Below, piece after piece: positions 4,894 to 9,767 of a stretch of 9,767 bases of DNA. Made by a program: the position numbers and the translations under genes. The stretch is from contig JAFVYT010000190.1 in the NCBI GenBank assembly GCA_017508505.1, positions 1 through 9,767 of the forward strand, read 5' to 3'. Source of the stretch: Clostridia bacterium. GTDB taxonomy: Bacteria; Bacillota_A; Clostridia; Oscillospirales; SIG627. The stretch's first letter is position 1. Every line of letters begins with the position of its first letter. The notes beneath the pieces were generated by a model, which worked only from the letters and a program-made list of their open reading frames with translations, had not been told where the DNA came from and made no database searches.

Positions 4894-6162
4894 ATGAAAT
4901 CGAATGTTTTAAAGCTGATTGACGGCCTGCGCGGTGCGTGCGACTGCGGTCTGTGCCACGATACCGCCATACGGGATATTCGCATCGCCTCGGGGCTGGT
5001 GCATCGGGTGGGAGAGATCCTGAAGGAAAACGGCTTTCCGAAACGTCTCCTTCTCGTGGCGGATGAAAATACTCTGAAGGCCGCCGATGGCATTTTGGAA
5101 AGTCTTTCGGAGTTTGAGGTGGAGCTGCATCTCTTTCCTGCACTGCGGGTGGCCGAGATGTGCCACGTGGAGGGCTTGGAGGAGAAGCTTCGGGATCGGG
5201 AGATCGGTGTTCTTTCCGTGGGTACGGGCTCCGTCAACGACCCCTGCCGTCTCGCCGCTGCCAGACAAAATAAGCCCCTTTGCATTTTTGCCACCGCCCC
5301 CTCTATGGACGGCTTTGCCTCCTACGGGTCCCCCATTGTGGCAAAGGGCTTCAAATGCAGCTACGATGCCAAAAGCCCCGAGGTCATCATCGGGGATACC
5401 CGCATCCTGGCGGAGTCTCCGTCTGAATTGAAGAGTGCGGGCTTTGGGGATATGATCGCAAAGTACGTCGGTCTTGTGGATTGGCAGATCTCGAGCCTTC
5501 TGACCGGGGAGCGCTATTGCGAAAAGGTTGCGACCCTGACGCGGGAGGCGGTGGATGAGCTTCTCGGAATGGCAGACCTTGTCACAGAGCGGGACGAGGC
5601 GACTGCGGGAAAGATCTTCGAGGCCCTTTTGAAAACGGGAGTCGGGATGAGCTTTATGAAAAATTCCCGTCCCGCCAGCGGCGCGGAGCACGTGATCTGT
5701 CATTTGCTGGAGTGCGTGGAGCTGCAAAAGGGCATCATCCCCAATTACCACGGGGATGACGTGGGCGTTGCCACCCTCGAGCTGCTCCGCCGCTACGGGG
5801 AGCTCGCGGAGCTGCCTGCCATCACCGCCAAAAAAGAGCAGGTGGACTGGGATGCGGTCTTTGATTTCTACGGCCCTCTGGCTTCGGAGGCCAAAAGCGT
5901 CAACTTCCCCGATAATATCATCGACGCCGTCTCGCCCGAGGCGCTGGAGGCGGCCTGGCCCGAGATCCGAAGAATCATCCGCAGCGTGCCCGACTACGAG
6001 ACCTGCCGAGACGCGATGGCACGGGCGGGTTGTCGCCTGACCGTTTCCGATATCGGAAAGGACGAGGCGCTCTTTCGGGACTGCGTGCGCTACTCTCCCT
6101 TTATGCGACGTCGCCTGACCCTTCTGAGAATGCACGAAATGATCGAGGAATTCGTCATCTGA
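4894..6162 (+). CDS. araM: sn-glycerol-1-phosphate dehydrogenase (AraM/EgsA family)
   Basis: The 422-aa product belongs to the iron-containing/glycerol dehydrogenase fold, COG0371 branch. These enzymes reduce dihydroxyacetone phosphate to sn-glycerol-1-phosphate with NAD(P)H; Bacillus AraM is the bacterial example. Visible signatures are the nucleotide-binding loop SVGTGSVNDPCR (108-119), the substrate loop ATAPSMDGFAS (133-143), AGFGDMIAKYVGLVDW (182-197) with metal-ligand candidate D186, RPASGAEH (259-266) with H266, and NYHGDDVGV (284-292) with H286. All three expected metal-ligand positions are filled. It is cytosolic. The start is the ATG at 4894, 5 nt after GAGGAG (4883-4888), preferred to the in-frame GTG at 4888. 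It lies directly downstream of the G3P oxidising operon, linking the two glycerophosphate enantiomers through dihydroxyacetone phosphate. What the cell does with G1P (lipid head group, overflow or catabolism) cannot be told from this window. Confidence 0.92.
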   Translation: MKSNVLKLIDGLRGACDCGLCHDTAIRDIRIASGLVHRVGEILKENGFPKRLLLVADENTLKAADGILESLSEFEVELHLFPALRVAEMCHVEGLEEKLRDREIGVLSVGTGSVNDPCRLAAARQNKPLCIFATAPSMDGFASYGSPIVAKGFKCSYDAKSPEVIIGDTRILAESPSELKSAGFGDMIAKYVGLVDWQISSLLTGERYCEKVATLTREAVDELLGMADLVTERDEATAGKIFEALLKTGVGMSFMKNSRPASGAEHVICHLLECVELQKGIIPNYHGDDVGVATLELLRRYGELAELPAITAKKEQVDWDAVFDFYGPLASEAKSVNFPDNIIDAVSPEALEAAWPEIRRIIRSVPDYETCRDAMARAGCRLTVSDIGKDEALFRDCVRYSPFMRRRLTLLRMHEMIEEFVI

Positions 6163-6195
6163 CCCGTCGGGCAAGGATCGACCTTGGGTATAAAA

Positions 6196-6227
6196 AAGAA
6201 GGAAAGCTCTTACGGGCTTTCCTTCTT
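6196..6227 (-). terminator. terminator of the LysR gene, possibly shared with araM
   Basis: A 14-bp stem (6196-6209 with 6214-6227, one T·G pair, loop TTAC) is followed on the minus strand by six T (complement of 6192-6197). The LysR stop codon lies in the loop, so the coding end is part of the terminator. On the plus strand the stem is followed only by a mixed T-rich stretch, so it would be a weaker terminator for araM. The 33 nt between araM and this hairpin contain only a very small CCCG/CGGG-type repeat. Confidence 0.8.
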
Positions 6228-7064
6228 GCATTCTTCCTTTAAAATGGCCAAAAAGGCCTGCATCCCTCGTGAAAGATACTTCTCCTTCGGGTGATACAGA
6301 TAGGTGGTGCGCTCTGCTCCCTCCACGGGGATCAGACGGATCCGCTCGGAGAACTGCCCCCGCCACGAGACCGTCGGAACCAAGGCAACGCCGAGCCCGA
6401 GCTCCACACATTTGCGGATGTAGTAGGGGTCATCACTCTGCATGGCAACGTGGGGAGAAAAGCCCTCCCTTTCGCAAATGCTTTTCGTGATGCGGTACAG
6501 AGGACTGTTCTCGGAGCCCGTGATAAAGGGGGCTTCGCGAAAATCCGAGAGGGAAGAGAGACTCTCCCGTCTCTTTTCTTCCGCCGGAACGGCCAGTGCG
6601 ATGCGCTCCGTCAAAAGCAGCTCCTCGGCAAAGTGACCGAGGGTCTCCTCCTTGGTGGAAATCACCAGATCCCCCGAAAGGGGAGAGGGAGTCTCCATAA
6701 ACTTGATCCTGAAATTGATATTCGGGTGCAAGGGCCGAAAGCGCTCCACCGCCCGCATCACGATGCGGCGATTGGTGTTGATGAGAATGCCGATCTCTCC
6801 CGTTTCTCCGTCGTCCCGTGCCGCCTCGGCCGCCTCCTCCAGAATGACCAGTGCCCGTGACGCCCGTTCATAAAAGCGTTTTCCCGCGCTTCCCAGAGAC
6901 ACGCGGTTTGCCCGACGGTCAAAGAGCGTCACCCCGAGCTCTCTTTCCAGCCTGCGAATGCTCTGAGAAATGTCCGAGGGGGGCACTCCGTATTTTTTTG
7001 CCGTAGCGGAGAAATTCTCCGTCTTGGCGGCATCGCAAAAGTATCGTAGCTGCAAAAGTTCCAT
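6210..7064 (-). CDS. LysR-type transcriptional regulator
   Basis: The 284-aa product is a LysR-family regulator. Residues 1-60 form the winged helix-turn-helix: LRYFCDAAKTENFSATAKKYGV, the recognition helix PSDISQSIRRLERELG and the wing LFDRRANRVSLGSAG. A linker helix rich in Ala and Glu follows (70-85), then a periplasmic-binding-like effector domain from about 90 to the end, with LGLGVALVPTVSW typical of its late part. The start has a purine-rich SD (AGGGAGA) just upstream on the minus strand. It is divergent from the ceramidase-like gene with a 152-bp shared intergenic region carrying both promoters, the usual layout for a LysR protein controlling its neighbour and itself. The inducer is unknown. 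Control of araM, which converges on it, is less likely. Confidence 0.93.
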   Translation of the reverse strand: MELLQLRYFCDAAKTENFSATAKKYGVPPSDISQSIRRLERELGVTLFDRRANRVSLGSAGKRFYERASRALVILEEAAEAARDDGETGEIGILINTNRRIVMRAVERFRPLHPNINFRIKFMETPSPLSGDLVISTKEETLGHFAEELLLTERIALAVPAEEKRRESLSSLSDFREAPFITGSENSPLYRITKSICEREGFSPHVAMQSDDPYYIRKCVELGLGVALVPTVSWRGQFSERIRLIPVEGAERTTYLYHPKEKYLSRGMQAFLAILKEECKKESP

Positions 7065-7087
7065 CTCGTCTCCCTTTCTTTTATCAT

Positions 7088-7116
7088 ATCATAGCACGTC
7101 TTATCATCACTTTCAA
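7088..7116 (-). promoter_or_regulatory. promoter of the LysR gene
   Basis: On the minus strand TTGAAA (7116-7111) and TATGAT (7093-7088) are 17 nt apart with an extended -10 TG. The start would fall near 7081, leaving a short leader to the ATG at 7064. Confidence 0.72.
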
Positions 7117-7129
7117 GGTTCGGTAGAAA
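7111..7129. promoter_or_regulatory. candidate LysR operator (TTTC-N11-GAAA)
   Basis: An inverted repeat TTTC (7111-7114) and GAAA (7126-7129) separated by 11 nt resembles the interrupted dyads bound by LysR-type proteins. It overlaps the -35 box of the LysR promoter and lies upstream of the -35 box of the ceramidase-like gene, a position suited to self-repression and activation of the neighbour. The arms are only 4 bp, so chance occurrence is quite possible. Confidence 0.3.
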
Positions 7130-7143
7130 ATTTTGTTTCATTC

Positions 7144-7172
7144 TTTACATTTTCTCCCCCATCTCGTATAAT
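7144..7172 (+). promoter_or_regulatory. promoter of the ceramidase-like gene
   Basis: TTTACA (7144-7149) and a consensus TATAAT (7167-7172) are 17 nt apart, predicting a start near 7179 and a leader of about 38 nt that includes GGAG at 7205-7208. Confidence 0.8.
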
Positions 7173-7216
7173 GAAGGAAAGAAGCACGTTACCGTGACCG
7201 AAAAGGAGAAACAACA

Positions 7217-8527
7217 ATGAAATGCGGCTTTTATGAAACCAACGTTACCCCTGCTCTGAACAGTATTATCCCCGGGGGTTTTGCGGCGCGCTACGCAAAC
7301 GAGATCCTGGATCCGCTCTTTGCTCGCGCCTTTGTGGCCGTCAGCGAGGAGAGAAGCCTCGGAATCGTCTCCATTGATGCCTGCGGCATCACGCTGGACA
7401 TCACCGAGCGCATCCGCGAGAGAGTGGCCGAGTTCACCCCCCTTCAGCCTGAGGACGTGATGGTGATGGCGACCCACGCTCACGGCGGCGGACCCACCCT
7501 CAATTGGGGCGAGCAGGTCGTGACCGATGCCCATTACCTGACGGAGCTTGTGAATAAGGCCGCCGATGCCGTCATCATCGCCTATCAGAATGCGGCAGAG
7601 TCGACCCTTACCCTCGGAAGAGGCGAGCTTTACGGAATTTCCTTTGTCCGCGTGTACCGTATGAAGGACGGCACCTACAAGACCAATCCCTCCCGCAAAG
7701 CTCCCGAGCTCATCGACGCTCCCCACACTGACATTGACCCCGAATTGATCGTGATGGGCGTCAAGCAGGAGGAGAAATGGGTCGGTGCCGTGGTCAGCTT
7801 TGCCAACCACCCCGCCACCGTTGCCACCAGACAGATCACGGGTGACTACATCTCCATTCTGGCAAAGGAGATGAAGGGCTATTTCGGCTCCGAGTTTGTG
7901 ACCGTTTTCATCAACGGGGCCTGCGGTGACATCAACCACGTCAACCCCTTCGATCCCGAAACCGTCGAACCCGATCGTTATCGGGTCGTAGGCAAGACCC
8001 TTGCAGAGAAGACGCGCGAGGTGATGGAGAGTGCTTCTCCCATGAGCTGTGAAACGCTTGCCACCGCAAAGAAAAACATCATCGCCCGCTTTCGCAAGCC
8101 CTCCCCCGAGGCCCTTCAGGCGGCCAAGGAGGTATTTGAGGGACTGGGAGACGGCCTGATCGAAAGCATTCCCCGCACACCCGGCTACCAGAAGACCTTC
8201 TATGCCTTGCAGGCCTTCCGTATCATGGCGGACAAGCGCACCGTCAGGGATCTGGAGCTTCAGCTCTTCCGCATTGGGGACGTTTACGTGGCAGGTACTC
8301 CCACTCAGATCTTCAATCGGTTCGGCAAGCGTATCAAGGCGGGACTTCCCGGTGCCTGTATGGTCTCCGCCTTCGCCAACGACTACTGCGGCTACGTGCC
8401 CGAGGCGCGGTTCATCGGAGAGCCCGGCGTCTACGAGGCAAGGCTTTGTCCCACCAGCGCCCTTGCGGGTGAGACGGGAGATTTGGTTGTAGAGGGAATC
8501 CTTTCCTTGGAAAAGGAGCTTCGCTAA
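7217..8527 (+). CDS. neutral/alkaline ceramidase-fold hydrolase-like protein with altered active site
   Basis: The 436-aa product resembles the N-terminal domain of the neutral/alkaline ceramidase family (Pfam Ceramidase_alk). Family-like segments are ATHAHGGGP (85-93, His87/His89), SFANHPATVA (194-203, His198), FINGACGDINH (231-241) and ANDYCGYVP (387-395) followed by GVYEA (404-408). These could supply zinc ligands. However, the ceramidase nucleophile motif GDxSPN is here GDINHV, so the serine appears replaced by Asn240. The PGE segment whose Glu binds zinc in known ceramidases appears as TPTQ, with Gln364. There is no signal peptide, unlike secreted ceramidases, and no C-terminal Ig-like domain. 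It is therefore probably a cytosolic protein acting on another substrate, or non-catalytic. SD GGAG lies 8 nt upstream of the ATG. Divergent LysR control is likely. The family call is good; the function is open. Confidence 0.82.
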   Translation: MKCGFYETNVTPALNSIIPGGFAARYANEILDPLFARAFVAVSEERSLGIVSIDACGITLDITERIRERVAEFTPLQPEDVMVMATHAHGGGPTLNWGEQVVTDAHYLTELVNKAADAVIIAYQNAAESTLTLGRGELYGISFVRVYRMKDGTYKTNPSRKAPELIDAPHTDIDPELIVMGVKQEEKWVGAVVSFANHPATVATRQITGDYISILAKEMKGYFGSEFVTVFINGACGDINHVNPFDPETVEPDRYRVVGKTLAEKTREVMESASPMSCETLATAKKNIIARFRKPSPEALQAAKEVFEGLGDGLIESIPRTPGYQKTFYALQAFRIMADKRTVRDLELQLFRIGDVYVAGTPTQIFNRFGKRIKAGLPGACMVSAFANDYCGYVPEARFIGEPGVYEARLCPTSALAGETGDLVVEGILSLEKELR

Positions 8528-8534
8528 AAGCCGA

Positions 8535-8566
8535 AAAGGCCGCTTTTTGCGGCCTTTCTTTTCTTT
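8535..8566 (+). terminator. terminator after the ceramidase-like gene
   Basis: A 9-bp GC-rich stem AAAGGCCGC/GCGGCCTTT (8535-8543 with 8549-8557, loop TTTTT) is followed by a T-rich run interrupted by C. It begins 7 nt after the stop codon. The radical SAM gene downstream has no strong promoter of its own; TTGCGG (8547-8552) with GATAAA (8570-8575) at 17 nt is a weak candidate, so partial read-through is possible. Confidence 0.82.
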
Positions 8567-8596
8567 CAAGATAAAAGAAAAAAGGAGAGAGGGACG

Positions 8597-9499
8597 ATGC
8601 AGTATCGGGATCTGAATACCTATCTGCGGGAGCGCTTTGGGAAAAAGGTGTATAAGATTTCCCTTTCCACTCCCTTTACCTGCCCCAATCGGGACGGGAC
8701 GAAGGGGGTCGGAGGGTGCATCTTCTGCTCCGGCCAAGGCTCGGGCTCCTTTGCCGCCGAGGCGCGGCTTCCCGTTTCCGAGCAGCTTCGGCAGGGCAAG
8801 TCGCGTGTTCGCAAAAAGGCGGGAGAGGGAGCAGGGTACATCGCCTATTTTCAGGCCTTTACCTCTACCTACGGCCCTGTTTCGGTGCAGAAAAAGCTCT
8901 TCGAGGAGGCCCTTGCCGACCCGGAGGTGGTGGCACTTTCCGTTGCCACTCGCCCCGATTGCCTGCCCGAGGAGGTGCTGGAGCTGCTTGGGTCCCTGAA
9001 TGAGAAAAAGCCCGTTTTTGTGGAGCTCGGCCTTCAGACCGCTCGGGAGGATACGGCACGCCTTTTGAACCGTTGCTACGATAATGCGGTGTTTGACCGT
9101 GCCGTTGCCGCTCTTCGGGCAAGAGGGCTTGAGGTGGTTGCCCACTTGATCCTGGGTCTGCCCGGGGAGGAGCACGAGGACGAATTGGCCTCCCTTTCCT
9201 ACGTCTGCAAGCGTGGGGTGACGGGGGTGAAATTTCATCTTTTGCACGTGCTTCGGGATACGGTGCTGGCCCAAATGGACTATACGCCCCTGGATTTTGA
9301 GGAATACGTTTTTCGTGTGACGGATCTGGTGCGGCATACGCCCCCGAGCGTGGTGATCCATCGCCTCACGGGAGACGGGGACAAAAGGGAGCTGATCGCC
9401 CCTCTTTGGAGCGGAGACAAAAAGCACGTCCTGAATGCCATCGCCGCCTCCCTCCGTCGGGAGAACGTAACCCAAGGGGAGGCCTTGGAGGATTTTTGA
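8597..9499 (+). CDS. ytqA: TIGR01212 family radical SAM protein (YtqA/YhcC type, MnmL-like)
   Basis: The 300-aa product is a radical SAM enzyme with the spacing typical of the YhcC/YtqA family: C29-x11-C41-x2-C44 in FTCPNRDG and GGCIFCSGQG, which bind the [4Fe-4S] cluster. Further family segments are AYFQAFTSTYGP (83-94), SVATRPDCL (115-123), VELGLQTAREDTARLLNR (142-159) and HLILGLPGE (183-191). In Bacillus subtilis and Streptococcus mutans the YtqA subgroup, renamed MnmL, takes part in making mnm5s2U at the wobble position of tRNAs for Glu, Gln and Lys. Whether this copy is MnmL-type or another TIGR01212 member cannot be decided by eye. The usual partner methylase MnmM (YtqB) is not adjacent. 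The SD is GGAG at 8584-8587, 9 nt before the ATG, or GAGGG at 8589-8593. The gene is followed directly by a tRNA-Glu(UUC) gene with its own promoter. Confidence 0.9.
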   Translation: MQYRDLNTYLRERFGKKVYKISLSTPFTCPNRDGTKGVGGCIFCSGQGSGSFAAEARLPVSEQLRQGKSRVRKKAGEGAGYIAYFQAFTSTYGPVSVQKKLFEEALADPEVVALSVATRPDCLPEEVLELLGSLNEKKPVFVELGLQTAREDTARLLNRCYDNAVFDRAVAALRARGLEVVAHLILGLPGEEHEDELASLSYVCKRGVTGVKFHLLHVLRDTVLAQMDYTPLDFEEYVFRVTDLVRHTPPSVVIHRLTGDGDKRELIAPLWSGDKKHVLNAIAASLRRENVTQGEALEDF

Positions 9500-9518
9500 T
9501 AAAAAATGGAAAAACCAC

Positions 9519-9547
9519 TTGACAAAAAAGACCCCGACGGATATAAT
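9519..9547 (+). promoter_or_regulatory. consensus promoter of tRNA-Glu
   Basis: TTGACA (9519-9524) and TATAAT (9542-9547) with exactly 17 nt between them match the sigma-A consensus at every position. The predicted start is near 9554, 7 nt before the mature tRNA. A perfect promoter is common for stable RNA genes. Confidence 0.93.
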
Positions 9548-9560
9548 AGCAAGGTATCAC

Positions 9561-9635
9561 GGCCCGTTGGTCAAGCGGTTAAGACACCGCCCTTTCACGG
9601 CGGTAACATGGGTTCGATTCCCGTACGGGTCACCA
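9561..9635 (+). tRNA. tRNA-Glu(UUC)
   Basis: This is a 75-nt cloverleaf with encoded CCA (9633-9635). The acceptor GGCCCGT pairs with ACGGGTC (one G·T), the anticodon stem is CCGCC/GGCGG (9587-9591 with 9599-9603), the loop is CTTTCAC with anticodon TTC at 9594-9596, and the T loop is TTCGATT. The wobble U34 is the site of (c)mnm5s2U modification in bacteria. Confidence 0.96.
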
Positions 9636-9650
9636 AACGACATATTGTCG

Positions 9651-9689
9651 AACAAAGTAGCGTTCCATAAGGGACGCTATTTTGTTTTT
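9651..9689 (+). terminator. terminator after tRNA-Glu
   Basis: A 16-bp stem (9651-9666 with 9671-9686, loop ATAA, with G·T wobbles) continues into a T run. Between the CCA end and this stem lies a small CGACA/TGTCG stem (9638-9650), which may help 3'-end processing. Confidence 0.85.
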
Positions 9690-9710
9690 GTCGAGTTCTT
9701 TATATAAGAC

Positions 9711-9750
9711 AAACAGACCGCCTTGCACCTCGGTGCAGGGCGGTCTGTTT
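9711..9750. terminator. strong hairpin at the right end, terminator of unknown direction
   Basis: An 18-bp nearly perfect stem (9711-9728 with 9733-9750, one T·G pair, loop CTCG) has A-rich and T-rich edges. It may back up the tRNA-Glu terminator or terminate a convergent gene beyond the window. The last 17 bases hold nothing recognisable. Confidence 0.65.
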
Positions 9751-9767
9751 ATCTGTAATCAGAATGG

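Noticed and set aside
4909..6411. A 500-codon minus-strand frame opposite araM
   Set aside because: It is antisense to a clear AraM gene, extends into the LysR coding region and crosses the terminator, with no SD, promoter or family motif.
7217..8527. Annotation as a secreted ceramidase
   Set aside because: It has no signal peptide, and the expected catalytic serine and zinc-binding glutamate are not found at the aligned positions.
7145..9475. A 776-codon open frame on the minus strand spanning the ceramidase-like and radical SAM genes
   Set aside because: It runs antisense to two well-recognised genes and crosses their terminator. Its translation has no recognisable family motif and is rich in Gly/His/Lys, as expected for a shadow frame in GC-rich coding DNA.

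Overview
The window looks like a chromosomal segment of a Clostridia-type Firmicute, probably an uncultured gut lineage. The support is GlpP-type antitermination, the three-gene GlpA-like/FAD-NAD/DUF1667 operon typical of anaerobic Firmicutes, an AraM-type glycerol-1-phosphate dehydrogenase, tRNAs with encoded CCA, strong SD sites and near-consensus sigma-A promoters (several with an extended -10 TG). No species is claimed.

Layout. 1-151: elongator tRNA-Met(CAU) and a terminator. 152-1049: an AT-rich accessory island with one GNAT acetyltransferase gene, flanked on both sides by arrays of small, mutually different hairpins joined by recurring linkers; a 12-nt direct repeat brackets the gene. 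1050-4824: a GC-rich glycerol-3-phosphate operon made of glpP, an FAD dehydrogenase of the GlpA type whose last conserved segment is frameshifted, an FAD/NAD(P) oxidoreductase and a DUF1667 Cys-rich protein. A terminator lies between glpP and the dehydrogenase, where GlpP antitermination would be expected. 4835-6162: an sn-glycerol-1-phosphate dehydrogenase (araM/egsA family) with its own promoter. 6196-7064: a LysR regulator on the minus strand, divergent from a neutral-ceramidase-fold hydrolase (7217-8527) that seems to lack key ceramidase residues. 8597-9499: a TIGR01212 radical SAM protein (YtqA/YhcC type, MnmL-like). 9519-9750: tRNA-Glu(UUC) with a perfect consensus promoter, followed by two strong hairpins.

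How the parts fit. GlpP should sense glycerol-3-phosphate and allow read-through into the three-protein oxidoreductase set, which would oxidise G3P to dihydroxyacetone phosphate. AraM would interconvert dihydroxyacetone phosphate and the opposite enantiomer, G1P. No glycerol facilitator, kinase or G3P transporter is visible here, so the substrate source is unknown. The LysR/ceramidase-like pair looks like a separate regulated unit with an unknown substrate. The radical SAM protein may modify the wobble uridine of tRNAs such as the adjacent tRNA-Glu.

Most unusual items: the hairpin arrays around the GNAT gene, the frameshift that removes the fourth iron-sulfur cysteine of the dehydrogenase, the putative GlpP-controlled RNA switch, and the altered ceramidase-like active site.
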